A stretch of DNA of 64,000 bases from Croceivirga sp. (GCA_028284935.1 JANQQQ010000004.1:186001-250000); one strand, 5' to 3'. Positions 45,558 through 54,295 are shown, counted from the stretch's first letter. Notes: a model not told the origin generated them from the sequence alone. A program made the numbers and translations.

Positions 45558-46169
45558 AAACTCATACTTCTTCTCCACCGCGTAGCGCAATAATTCGCCC
45601 GGACCGCTCAGTCCCAACTTCCGAATCATATTCTTGCGATGAGTGTCGACCGTGCTTTTTCCGATAAAGAGCGAATCAGCAATTTGGTGCGAGGTATTGC
45701 CCTTGGCAATCAGTTGCAGGATTTCGCGTTCCCGCTTGGAAAGCACGCTCTTGGAGCTGTTCTTTTTATTCTGTTCCAATACAATTTTTTTGTCGAAATA
45801 GGTATTTCCTTTGGCAACGCTGCGGATGGCTTCCAGTACGACTTCCAGACTGCTGTTCTTCAAAATGTACCCATGGGCACCGGCTTTGAGCATTTGTTGT
45901 ACGGCCTCAGTCTGGTCGAACATGGTAAAGGCGACCACCTTGGTATGTGGAAACTCCTTTAAGATGGTCGTTGTGGCTTGAATACCATCCATTTTGGGCA
46001 TACGAATATCACAGAGCACCACCTTGGGCTGTTTGAGCCTCACCAATTTCAACAGGGCTTCCCCATCGTTGGCTTGACCTATGACTTGGATATCGTCTTC
46101 GTATCTGATATAGGATTTAATCCCGTCAATCAAAGCTTGGTGGTCTTCAGCAATAGCTACGGTGATCAT
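45555..46169 (-). CDS. NarL/FixJ-type response regulator
   Basis: 204 residues. Receiver domain with AEDH, phospho-acceptor Asp54 in LCDIRMPKMDG, AFTMFDQ and the Lys in YILKNSS. The LuxR-type helix-turn-helix (about 138-204) has LSKREREILQLIAKG and STVDTHRKNMIRKLG. The start overlaps the stop of the kinase gene by 4 bases (ATGA). It is the last gene of the protease operon and the natural candidate to bind the duplicated motif upstream of the protease. Confidence 0.92.
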   Translation of the reverse strand: MITVAIAEDHQALIDGIKSYIRYEDDIQVIGQANDGEALLKLVRLKQPKVVLCDIRMPKMDGIQATTTILKEFPHTKVVAFTMFDQTEAVQQMLKAGAHGYILKNSSLEVVLEAIRSVAKGNTYFDKKIVLEQNKKNSSKSVLSKREREILQLIAKGNTSHQIADSLFIGKSTVDTHRKNMIRKLGLSGPGELLRYAVEKKYEF

Positions 46170-48028
46170 ACCGGAATATCGATTAGGATGGAGGTACCTT
46201 TACCAAGGATACTATCAATAGTAAAACTACCCTCCAAATGTTCTACGCGTTTCTCAATGTTGGTGAGGCCCATTCCCGACCCTTCACCCGCAACCTTGGT
46301 GCGATTAAAACCTTTGCCATTGTCCTCCACAATGATGTTCAGGTTATCCTCATGTTGGGTGAGCTGAATACTTAATTTCGTCGCCTCTGCATGTTTGATG
46401 GTATTGGCCACCAATTCTTGTACCATTCGAAAAATGGAGAGCTCCAGGGAATTTTTCATACGCTCCCCCAAACCAAAATCTTCTACGGTCACTTCAAGGG
46501 CATCGGTTTCAGAGATGGTCTTGGCCATTTTTTTGATGGCCGTCAAAAGGCCCTGATCGCTCATGACTCCTGAACTCTTGTTATGGGCCATACCTCGAAT
46601 CTTTTGATAGGCCTCTTCCAATAATTTTTGGGCATTTTGGAGGGCAGGGTCTTTTTTACTGACCTTGGCGTTATCAAAGTGCAGTTTGATGGTCGCCATT
46701 AAACTGCCCAGATCATCATGGAGTTCGCCTGCAACCTTTTGGCGTTCCTTTTCCTGCCCAGCAATCATGGCGTCGATGCTAAGCAATTCCTGTTCCTTCA
46801 ATAAGTTATCGACCCGTTGTTGTTTAAGTATCGCCTCTTGTTCAGCAATTTGACGTTTTTTAGTGGTGTTTTTTTGAAGGAGAATCGCAATTCCGGTTCC
46901 CAAAAGCAGGGCAAGACCTGCGGCAATCAACCAATTACGATTTGTTTTTGCTTTTTGTTGTTCGATTAGGATTTGCCTTTCTTTTTCAGCGGTTTGGTAT
47001 TTTCTGTTTAATCTTGATATCTCTGATGAGTTTTTATTTTTACTAAGTGTATCCTTAAGATCAAGGGCTTTGGACTTAAGGGTATATGCATTTCGATAAT
47101 CTCCTAGTGCCAAATAATTGGGAGCAGAGTACTGATATAAATAATACCTAGCTCTTAAGGTATCTGACAAATCGATGTATTTTTTTGAACTATCAATATA
47201 AACAAGAGCCTTTTTAGGTTCATTTATTCTTCGATGTATTTCAGATAGTCTAATAAAAGACCTAAATTTCAATCTTCGAAAAAAAGGTTCTTCCTTAATT
47301 AATCTTATTGCATTCCAATGAAAATCCAGTGCTGTTTTCATGTTTCCAAAAACCTCGTGAAGGACTCCTACGGTTGAATAATAAACAACCCAAAATGGAT
47401 GATTACTTTTAAATCCTTCTATTGTTCTCTCAATTCCATGAAGGAACTCTCTTTTCAAGCCTACATCAAGACTAATATTTCTCAAATGAAATAACAAGAG
47501 ATTAATTTGATATCTGAAATTGTCTGATTCATTTTCCACCAACCTTAGATATTGATCTAAATATATCTTACAGTCCTCATTCGTTTGAACCAATTGAAAA
47601 TTGTATACATCTAAAATTCCTAAAATTGAAAGCTTTTGTAAACCAATACTATTCTCCTCTTTCGCAAGTTGAAGGGCTTTACTAAAAAAATCAAAGGAAT
47701 CTGGATTATATCTATCAAAATATAGGGTCTGATAGCCATTAATTAGATGACAATAGATTTGCGCAATTGCAGTCTTTTTGTGATTACAAGTAGAAATTGA
47801 ATCTTTCCATTTTTTTTGACCTGATTGCAATAAGACTTTGGAAAGTCTGTACTGTAGTTGCTTTATCTCACTATAAGGTTCATGTTTGGTTAGTGCCAAT
47901 GCTTCGGGATACCTCATTTCAATTAGAAGATTGTAGTAACTCTTTTGCTCTTCACTTTTAATTTTCTGTGACCACAGAAAGTGAGAAAAAAAAATAGAGA
48001 GCAAAAGAGATATAAATCTTAACTGCAT
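46166..48028 (-). CDS. TPR-type sensor histidine kinase (HisKA_3)
   Basis: 620 residues from the ATG at 48028, which gives a signal-like N-terminus (MQLRFISLLLSIFFSHFLWSQ) and couples by a 1-base TGATG overlap to the gene before it; a longer frame opens at 48064. A periplasmic tetratricopeptide-like domain (about 25-340) is followed by one membrane helix (NWLIAAGLALLLGTGIAILLQ), a coiled coil, the dimerisation box ELHDDLGS with His437, and a HATPase domain (NTIKHAEAT, DNGKGF, GSGMGLTNI). The C-terminal half is GC-richer than the sensor half. The signal is unknown. Confidence 0.9.
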   Translation of the reverse strand: MQLRFISLLLSIFFSHFLWSQKIKSEEQKSYYNLLIEMRYPEALALTKHEPYSEIKQLQYRLSKVLLQSGQKKWKDSISTCNHKKTAIAQIYCHLINGYQTLYFDRYNPDSFDFFSKALQLAKEENSIGLQKLSILGILDVYNFQLVQTNEDCKIYLDQYLRLVENESDNFRYQINLLLFHLRNISLDVGLKREFLHGIERTIEGFKSNHPFWVVYYSTVGVLHEVFGNMKTALDFHWNAIRLIKEEPFFRRLKFRSFIRLSEIHRRINEPKKALVYIDSSKKYIDLSDTLRARYYLYQYSAPNYLALGDYRNAYTLKSKALDLKDTLSKNKNSSEISRLNRKYQTAEKERQILIEQQKAKTNRNWLIAAGLALLLGTGIAILLQKNTTKKRQIAEQEAILKQQRVDNLLKEQELLSIDAMIAGQEKERQKVAGELHDDLGSLMATIKLHFDNAKVSKKDPALQNAQKLLEEAYQKIRGMAHNKSSGVMSDQGLLTAIKKMAKTISETDALEVTVEDFGLGERMKNSLELSIFRMVQELVANTIKHAEATKLSIQLTQHEDNLNIIVEDNGKGFNRTKVAGEGSGMGLTNIEKRVEHLEGSFTIDSILGKGTSILIDIPV

Positions 48029-48627
48029 CAAATTACAATTAGCAACATAAATGGGCATATCCAACCTCCGATTGATTTTACATAACCATTTCTAGGAGGC
48101 TTATTTCTATCTTTCCAAAATCTTATCTCATAACCTGTCCGCAAAATGGGAGAATCCTTTTTGTAAATACCTTCTCGATAAAACAACTCATTATCAAAAG
48201 TCCCGTTAGCCTCACTAGTGCTCCCATCATTGTGCATTGGCGCTAAAAACCTCTCTACTAAAATTTCTGAACCAATATTGCATTTCAAGTTTTTAGACTT
48301 TAAATCAACCTCCACATCATCTGGGGTATCCAGTAATGGTTTAACTCCTATTTTTAATAACCTTCTGGTAACTTCGTTTGGGTTATCTGGATCAAATTCT
48401 TTATCAACTAATTCAGCTCCGATTATGCCCAAGTTTACAACTCCTTTATAGTTAATGATTTTCAAGTCTATCCCTTTTAGGGTATAAAAATCATCACCAT
48501 CATTATATGAGGTATCTACCAAAGCAAAGATGGAAAAAAATGTTCCATACATTTGGCTACTGTAGATACATTGATAATTTTCATTTTCTTTTTTTTCTCC
48601 TAAATGAATTTTTGTAATGAATTCCAT
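48028..48627 (-). CDS. Unknown 199-residue protein encoded between protease and kinase
   Basis: Starts MEFITKIHLGEKKENENYQ at 48627; no signal peptide; a possible short hydrophobic C-terminal tail (GGWICPFMLLIVI). Rich in beta strands by appearance (YTLKGIDLKIINYKG, GIIGAELVDKEFD) and acidic. I do not recognise it. Its TGA overlaps the ATG of the kinase gene by one base and it lies 30 bases after the protease, so it is expressed as part of the same unit. It may be a substrate, inhibitor or ligand-binding partner of the protease or the kinase; that is inference from position. Confidence 0.7.
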   Translation of the reverse strand: MEFITKIHLGEKKENENYQCIYSSQMYGTFFSIFALVDTSYNDGDDFYTLKGIDLKIINYKGVVNLGIIGAELVDKEFDPDNPNEVTRRLLKIGVKPLLDTPDDVEVDLKSKNLKCNIGSEILVERFLAPMHNDGSTSEANGTFDNELFYREGIYKKDSPILRTGYEIRFWKDRNKPPRNGYVKSIGGWICPFMLLIVI

Positions 48628-48657
48628 GTTGTTTTGGTTTTTGATTAAATATTATTT

Positions 48658-50046
48658 TTAAGGCAATTGAAGTACTCCATGAGTTCCAAAATCTTCCTGG
48701 TATCGTTTTAATGTATTCCATTGTTGATGCCAATAAAGTTTTTTTCTAGATTCAGTAAGTATTTTTTGATGGGTGGCATTCGGAAATTTCTCCCAGTACA
48801 ATGCTAGTACTCCTGCAACAAAAGGGGCCGCCATGCTGGTTCCAGAAAGGTATTTGTGCGTTTTTGGATTAAATCTTTTACATGTTGACCATGAAGAATA
48901 AATATCAACTCCTGGGGCAACATAATTCATCGTATGCCCAGAAATGAATACAGCTCTATTTGAATTTTCATATAGTACATTTTGTTGGTCAATAGCTCCA
49001 ACAGCAATACTTAATTGAGAATCTGCAGGACTGGCTAAAGGCATAATTTTGGGTATGGCCCGGTTTCTATTACTGTCATTGCCGGCACCAGCTACCACAA
49101 TGCAATCGTTCATTCTCGCCTTATACATCGCAGCATGCATAGTTGGGGAGGCAAATGCAGTTCCATTGTTAGATATACCAACCGATAACAATGCAACTTT
49201 ACAATCCCTTTTTTGAGCCCAATCCAAACCAGCAATTATATCACCCTGTACTCCATATCCGTTTTGATCTAAAATTTTTACCGAATGAATTATTGCATCC
49301 GAAGCGATACCATATCTAACATTATTGTGATCTTTATTACCGTAAGCTATACCAGTACAATGCATCCCATGGCCATTGTCATCCTCATGCGAGTTTCCAA
49401 CGAGATAATGTAAAATAAGGTTACGACCTTGAAAATCAGGATGCTTATCGTCAAAACCGGTATCTAATATCGCAACATTAACGTTATGGCCCGTATATTT
49501 GCTGGTAGAAGCACCCTTTACAAGGTCTATTCCCCAAGTAGATGAATTTGGTACAGGGGTAATTGTTTGACTTGAGTTTGAATTTTTGTTCCCAATTGCC
49601 TCTACAATTCGCTCCGGTTCAACAAAAAAATAATTTTTTTGTTTCTCAATTTGTTGAATTTCCCTGTCACTCAATTCAGTATAAATTATTCCAAGTCGCC
49701 TAAATAGGAAAAAGCTCTTCCCTTGAAAGAGTTCAGTTGGCGAAATCTTATTGTCAGCATCAATTATATCCTTTTTATTCTCGAAAACGTTAATGAGCTC
49801 CCTTATTTGTTTATCTCTTTTCGGCAAACCGTTTCTTGGGAACACAATGAAATAATTACCAGTTACGCTCTTTTCAATATTATCATTCAACTTTTCCCGT
49901 TCTAAACCAAAATCCAGATCTGAATGGCAATTGTTCGCTCCAATTATTAGTGATTCTCGAAAAGCCCTTTTGTATTTATTATAGTTAAGAAGAATTTCTT
50001 CTTTTACCTTAGGAGCATTTAACGGAGTGATTAGTTTTAGATTCAT
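48658..50046 (-). CDS. Subtilisin-like serine protease (S8) without signal peptide
   Basis: 462 residues from the ATG at 50046; the frame opens at 50178 with a hydrophobic, unlikely extension that would include the repeat motif and promoter. The first 150-200 residues are a prodomain-like or regulatory region (helical then beta, YFIVFPRNGLPKRDKQ). The S8 domain has the full triad: Asp195 in ILDTGFD, His226 in GHGMHCTG and Ser404 in GTSMAAPFVAG. With this start there is no secretion signal, so the protease is probably cytoplasmic, which is unusual for S8 enzymes. First gene of the operon with the 199-residue unknown and the two-component pair. Confidence 0.85.
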   Translation of the reverse strand: MNLKLITPLNAPKVKEEILLNYNKYKRAFRESLIIGANNCHSDLDFGLEREKLNDNIEKSVTGNYFIVFPRNGLPKRDKQIRELINVFENKKDIIDADNKISPTELFQGKSFFLFRRLGIIYTELSDREIQQIEKQKNYFFVEPERIVEAIGNKNSNSSQTITPVPNSSTWGIDLVKGASTSKYTGHNVNVAILDTGFDDKHPDFQGRNLILHYLVGNSHEDDNGHGMHCTGIAYGNKDHNNVRYGIASDAIIHSVKILDQNGYGVQGDIIAGLDWAQKRDCKVALLSVGISNNGTAFASPTMHAAMYKARMNDCIVVAGAGNDSNRNRAIPKIMPLASPADSQLSIAVGAIDQQNVLYENSNRAVFISGHTMNYVAPGVDIYSSWSTCKRFNPKTHKYLSGTSMAAPFVAGVLALYWEKFPNATHQKILTESRKKLYWHQQWNTLKRYQEDFGTHGVLQLP

Positions 50047-50057
50047 TTGGCTAATTT

Positions 50058-50065
50058 CAAAGTAA
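50058..50065 (-). promoter_or_regulatory. Candidate -7 box of the protease operon
   Basis: On the minus strand this reads TTACTTTG, one mismatch to TAnnTTTG. Transcription would start only a few bases before the ATG at 50046, giving a very short leader. The first motif copy (50081-50107) would then lie at about -30 to -55, a common activator position. Confidence 0.45.
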
Positions 50066-50080
50066 AGAGTGAAAAATATA

Positions 50081-50107
50081 ATCCCCATTCCTAGGGATTT
50101 TTTACTA
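50081..50107. repeat. 27-bp motif copy A upstream of the protease
   Basis: Starts ATCCCC, has the core TTCCTAGGGAT, then a T run and ends ACTA. It matches copy B at 50218-50244 in 23 of 27 positions by my direct comparison. The core TCCTAGGGA is almost self-complementary. Confidence 0.7.
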
Positions 50108-50217
50108 AAGTCTAAGAAGAAAAATAATGGTAGGGGAATTGAAGCACTGAAAAATAAATTTTTCAGCACAAAACCCATTGTAGAAAAACCTTAAAAAAAA
50201 TAGGGTTTGCCCATAAA

Positions 50218-50244
50218 ATACCCACTCCTAGGGATATTTTCCTA
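50218..50244. repeat. 27-bp motif copy B upstream of the protease
   Basis: Starts ATACCC, has the core CTCCTAGGGAT, then ATTTT and ends CCTA. It starts 137 bases from copy A, close to 13 helical turns, so both copies would face the same side of the DNA. See the finding on this motif. Confidence 0.7.
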
Positions 50245-50525
50245 CCCCACCCTAAGCTATTTTCACCGCATTGAGTTATGTAAACAACGGGGTTCGTTCA
50301 GAATTCCAATCTCCGCCCTTTATCAGTAGCCGTGTTGGCGTCTTGGGGGAGGCAAAAACAGGGTGAACGTAAAGGGCTTGGTTTTATAAAAAACAAAAAC
50401 CGATAAAATGTCACATTTTTCGATGAAATCCATTATATAAACGTCTCATCTACAGTAGCTTACCCTTATCGATTTTATTATCATTCCTTTGTCAATCGTG
50501 GGATATTTGAAAAAAATTACCCCAA

Positions 50526-50657
50526 ATGAAAGTACTTGTATTAAAACTCAAAAAGGAGTTTACCCCTTCAAACCGTTTGGCAGCCATTAGCTGTTTGATC
50601 ATTTCCATAACCATTTACTTTATCATGGCCGTCCTAAGTAGGGAGGTGCCCCTATAA
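50526..50657 (+). CDS. 43-residue predicted single-pass membrane protein
   Basis: The ATG at 50526 opens a 43-codon frame: a basic N-terminus (MKVLVLKLKKEF), one hydrophobic helix (residues about 20-37, LAAISCLIISITIYFIMAV) and a short tail ending VPL. It is followed 20 bases later by a perfect hairpin terminator, as a real small gene would be. No similarity recognised. N-in/C-out topology is likely from the basic N-terminus. Confidence 0.55.
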   Translation: MKVLVLKLKKEFTPSNRLAAISCLIISITIYFIMAVLSREVPL

Positions 50658-50676
50658 TTCAATAAAAAACTAGTAC

Positions 50677-50703
50677 AAAAGCCACCTATTTGGTGGCTTT
50701 TTT
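50677..50703 (+). terminator. Terminator after the 43-residue ORF
   Basis: AAAAGCCACC (50677-50686) with GGTGGCTTTT, a short loop, then a run of T. A nearly perfect Rho-independent terminator that separates the small ORF from the nuclease gene. Confidence 0.9.
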
Positions 50704-50744
50704 CTTTATCCCTAACTTCCAGTTTACAATTCAGGGATAAGGTA

Positions 50745-52103
50745 TTGTATTGCATCATCGACATAGAGACTACGGGCAACGGCCTTAAGGGAAACAAGAT
50801 TACCGAGATTTCCATTTTTAAATTTGATGGCAATCAAGTGGTCGACGAATTTACCAGTTTGGTAAATCCTGAGTGCCCCATCCCCTATTTCATTACCGGG
50901 CTTACGGGAATTAATGATGAAACGGTACGTAACGCCCCCACCTTTGCGGCAATTTCCCATGAGGTTCTGGAAATTACCGCAAATAGTGTCTTTATCGCTC
51001 ATTCCGTAAACTTTGATTACGGGGTCATTAAAGAGGAGTTTCGGCAATTGGGCGTCGACTTTGCCCGGAAGAAATTGTGTACGGTCCGTCTTTCCAGAAA
51101 GCTGATCCCCGGCCTGCAATCCTATAGTCTTGGCAAGCTGTGTTCGGCAGTGGGCATACCCATAAACGACCGCCATAGAGCCAGGGGTGATGCCATGGCC
51201 ACGGTCACCTTATTCCAACAACTGCTCCAGAAGCCAGAAGCTGAAACTATAATTAAGACATTTCTCAATTCGCGAAGTCAGGAGGCCACCCTTCCTCCCC
51301 ATTTGGATAGGAAAACAGTGGATGCCATCCCCCAAAAACCAGGCATCTATTATTTCTTGGATCAGAAAAAAACCATCATCTATGTTGGTAAGGCCAAAAA
51401 CCTAAAAAAACGGGTATTGGGGCATTTTTATGACAAGTCCGAGCATGAAATCAAGCTATGTAGGGAAGTGGCCTATGTCGATTTTGAACTCTCAGGCAGC
51501 GAACTTATTGCCCTTTTGATGGAGTCTGCGGCCATAAAAAAGTATTGGCCAAAGTACAATAGGGCACAAAAAAGAAGGGTACGACCCTATGGTATTTTTA
51601 CGTATGAAGATCGACGTGGAATACTTCATCTTGGATATGGCCCGCTTTCAAAAACGTACAATCCCATCAAAGTGCTCTATTCCGTAACAGACTGCCGGGC
51701 TGTTTTGACCACTTTATGCCATACGTTTACCTTGTGTCCAAAGTATTGCCAACTGTTGGATTCCAAGTTAAGTTGCCCTAAAATGAATAACCACTTTGGT
51801 TGCTCCGGCCTTTGTAAAACAGCATTGGATGTTTCGGAGTACAACAGCAGCGTTAACCAGGCGGTTGCTTCATTGGAAAATCATTCCGAAACCTTGTATA
51901 TCAAAGAAAAGGGAAGAAACGTTGAGGAAGATGCCATACTATATTTAAAAAATGGTGAATATCAAGGTTTTGGATTTATACCCAAAGAGACCACCATTAC
52001 TACAGATGCGGACATAGAGCCCTTTGTTCAACTCCAAGAAAATACGAGAGAGACCCAAATGATTGTTGCGTCCTACCTACAAAAAAAGTCAGCCTTCATT
52101 TGA
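50745..52103 (+). CDS. DnaQ-type exonuclease fused to GIY-YIG endonuclease domain
   Basis: 452 residues. The N-terminal DEDDh 3'-5' exonuclease (1-170) has CIIDIETTGNG, AHSVNFDYGVI and HRARGDAMATV. A GIY-YIG nuclease domain of the UvrC N-terminal/Cho type (about 200-285) follows: KPGIYYFLDQKKTIIYVGKAKNLKKRV. The C-terminal part has four cysteines (CPKYCQ, CPKMNNHFGCSGLC), a possible metal site. The start is TTG at 50745; the frame is open from 50674 with no ATG, so this is the best start, preceded by AGGGATAAGG. Probably a repair nuclease. Confidence 0.85.
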   Translation: MYCIIDIETTGNGLKGNKITEISIFKFDGNQVVDEFTSLVNPECPIPYFITGLTGINDETVRNAPTFAAISHEVLEITANSVFIAHSVNFDYGVIKEEFRQLGVDFARKKLCTVRLSRKLIPGLQSYSLGKLCSAVGIPINDRHRARGDAMATVTLFQQLLQKPEAETIIKTFLNSRSQEATLPPHLDRKTVDAIPQKPGIYYFLDQKKTIIYVGKAKNLKKRVLGHFYDKSEHEIKLCREVAYVDFELSGSELIALLMESAAIKKYWPKYNRAQKRRVRPYGIFTYEDRRGILHLGYGPLSKTYNPIKVLYSVTDCRAVLTTLCHTFTLCPKYCQLLDSKLSCPKMNNHFGCSGLCKTALDVSEYNSSVNQAVASLENHSETLYIKEKGRNVEEDAILYLKNGEYQGFGFIPKETTITTDADIEPFVQLQENTRETQMIVASYLQKKSAFI

Positions 52104-52144
52104 AGTTGATAAATGCTTACCTTGAGACAATCAACAAGCAAACC

Positions 52145-53215
52145 ATGTTTTTTAAGAATTCAAAACCCTATATTGGTTTTGATGACCGACCGCTTATTAT
52201 TGCCGGAGTTTTGATCAACTCCATTGTGGCCATTTCCATTTTCTATCAAAGTGCCATTTTTAAAGTGCCCTTCCACTCTTTTCTATATAAAGGCCTGGAA
52301 TACCTTATCGTGGTTTCATTTATTTGGATAGTTCTCAGAAATATATTTTTGTTTACTAAACTACGCTTTCCAGGCCCCGAGAATAGAAAAAAGAGGTGGT
52401 TTTACCTACCCATTTTACTCCTCCCGTTCTTCATAATCATATATGCCTATATCCGTTTCATCCAACCGAATTTGAATTTTGTAATGCCGGGGTATGCAAC
52501 TCCCTCCATGTTCAGAATTTGGGTTACCGGTTTAACCATTTTGGTCATAGATGTGGGCGTTTATACCATACTTATCTATATCTATGAATTAAACAAAGCT
52601 AAGTTGATCGAGGTGGAGCTTAAAAAGGAAAATGCCATCCATCAATTAAAAGTCCTTAAAGATCAACTAAGTCCCCATTTTTTAATCAATAGTTTGAACG
52701 CTTTGCTACATCTCATTGAGGAAGATAAAAAGAAGAGCAAGGAATTCGTGCATCAATTGGCCTTTTTATATAACAAGATTCATGAGTTCTCAAGTCATAA
52801 TTTGATTTCACTGGGTGCAGAACTGGAATATCTTAATGCTTACATTGGATTGTTGAAAAAAAGGTATGGTCCAAACATCGATTTTCGCATTAATATCCCA
52901 AAAGAACAATTATCAAAGCAAATCATTCCGCTTTCCCTGCAACTCGGGGTAGAAAATGCAGTAAAGCACAATACCATTACCAACAAAAATTCCCTTCAAA
53001 TATCAATTCGTTCAACCGATAAACATGTAACAATAATGAATAACTTTCAGCCGAAACATAATAAAAATGATTCATGGGGAATTGGTATCAGTAATATGAA
53101 AAGGCGTTATGAAATTCTCACGCACACCAATCTCTCCATTGAAAAAATGGGTGGGGTGTACACCCTAAAGATACCAATACTTAATGAGGGGGTTGATTTT
53201 CAAAACTCCAATTAA
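52145..53215 (+). CDS. LytS-type histidine kinase, first of two tandem paralogues
   Basis: 356 residues from the ATG at 52145; a TTG opens the frame 15 codons earlier, but the paralogue aligns from here (MFFKNSKPYIGFDDRPL). Four membrane segments, then the His_kinase domain LSPHFLINSLNALLHL with His178, and a HATPase region with VENAVKHN and GIGISNMKRRY. It lies 41 bases after the nuclease gene. Together with the next kinase and the LytTR gene it forms a signalling locus. The signal is unknown. Confidence 0.87.
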   Translation: MFFKNSKPYIGFDDRPLIIAGVLINSIVAISIFYQSAIFKVPFHSFLYKGLEYLIVVSFIWIVLRNIFLFTKLRFPGPENRKKRWFYLPILLLPFFIIIYAYIRFIQPNLNFVMPGYATPSMFRIWVTGLTILVIDVGVYTILIYIYELNKAKLIEVELKKENAIHQLKVLKDQLSPHFLINSLNALLHLIEEDKKKSKEFVHQLAFLYNKIHEFSSHNLISLGAELEYLNAYIGLLKKRYGPNIDFRINIPKEQLSKQIIPLSLQLGVENAVKHNTITNKNSLQISIRSTDKHVTIMNNFQPKHNKNDSWGIGISNMKRRYEILTHTNLSIEKMGGVYTLKIPILNEGVDFQNSN

Positions 53216-53230
53216 TCCGTACTGCTGCCC

Positions 53231-54295
53231 ATGGTTGCATTTTTATCCAACATGTTTTCCAATCCTACTAAAATCCTTGGTTTTGATGACCGGCTTTTGG
53301 CGTTAACCTGTATTGTCATCAACACCCATAGCGTTATGGCCATTTACTACACTGGGGCCTTCTTCAATGCCGATTTTGGTGCTTATGCCTTAAAATGGTT
53401 GGGGGAATTCATGGCGGTGCTACTGTTATGGATGATTATCCGATGGCTATATCTTGAACTATTGAAGCGAAGAAGCGGGCTAAAAAACGTTAAGATCCGA
53501 TTGTTGATCGTCCCCCTTTTTTTAATCCCATATTTTTTAATAAGCATTTGGTTCATTGCATACGTTCAGCCGTATTTTGATTGGCAATATTTACAATACC
53601 AAGATCCAGAGGTAAGCGTACAAATTGCCACTGGCGCCGTTATCTTTTTTATCGACATAGGACTGTATGAGGCTTTGCATCTATTTGTGGAACTAAAGAA
53701 TACCAAAATTAGAGAGGAAAAGCTTAAAAAGGAGAACGTAACCACACAGCTTGCCAACCTTAGAAACCAAATTAGTCCCCATTTTCTTTTTAATAGTTTA
53801 AATACCTTGGTGTACCTTATCGATGAGGACAAGGAGAAAAGCAAGGAATTTGTTCATAAATTGTCTTACATCTACAAGACCGTGCTGGATTCCTCAAAAA
53901 AGGATTTGGTTTCGGTAGGGGAAGAAATGGAATATATCCATGCCTATACTGGACTACTAAAACGTAGGTTTGGTCAGAACCTTATGTTCAACTTTGATAT
54001 CTCCAGCAAGGATTTGGACAAAAAAATCATGCCCCTTTCCCTCCAACTGGGGATAGAAAATGCGGTAAAACATAACGTAGTCTCCAAAAAGCAACCGTTG
54101 TTTATCAATATTGAGACGGTTGATGGTTTTTTGGTCATAAAAAACAATCTACAAAAAAGGACAATACGTAGTAAAAATACCGGCTTGGGATTGATGAATA
54201 TTACCAACAGATATCAACTCATCACCAATAAACAAGTACTGATAGATAATTCCGAGGACTATTTTACCTTAAAATTACCGCTTCTTGATGCCTAA
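53231..54295 (+). CDS. LytS-type histidine kinase, second of two tandem paralogues
   Basis: 354 residues. Four membrane segments and the same architecture as the upstream kinase: MFSNPTKILGFDDRLLAL, QISPHFLFNSLNTLVYL with His184, EDKEKSKEFVHKLSYIY and the N box IENAVKHN. The ATG at 53252 would align exactly with the paralogue, so the start is uncertain by seven codons. It begins 15 bases after the first kinase stop. The pair probably arose by duplication. Confidence 0.87.
   Translation: MVAFLSNMFSNPTKILGFDDRLLALTCIVINTHSVMAIYYTGAFFNADFGAYALKWLGEFMAVLLLWMIIRWLYLELLKRRSGLKNVKIRLLIVPLFLIPYFLISIWFIAYVQPYFDWQYLQYQDPEVSVQIATGAVIFFIDIGLYEALHLFVELKNTKIREEKLKKENVTTQLANLRNQISPHFLFNSLNTLVYLIDEDKEKSKEFVHKLSYIYKTVLDSSKKDLVSVGEEMEYIHAYTGLLKRRFGQNLMFNFDISSKDLDKKIMPLSLQLGIENAVKHNVVSKKQPLFINIETVDGFLVIKNNLQKRTIRSKNTGLGLMNITNRYQLITNKQVLIDNSEDYFTLKLPLLDA

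Larger units (their letters stand above)
50047..50525. other. Regulatory spacer between the protease operon and the 43-residue ORF
   Basis: 480 bp. It holds the protease promoter and its two motif copies (listed separately), then a stretch (50245-50525) with the GC-richer run GGCGTCTTGGGGGAGG, an AT-rich tract, and the presumed plus-strand promoter of the small ORF. No longer ORF is credible in either strand. Confidence 0.5.

Noticed and set aside
36485..50300. A second copy of the tmRNA 3' end that would mark the far edge of an integrated element.
   Set aside because: I looked for a repeat of GTTCGATTCTCCCC and CCCCGGCTCC downstream and saw none; the GACCCCGGGTTC at 45309 is only a loose likeness. 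The island edge is therefore not defined.
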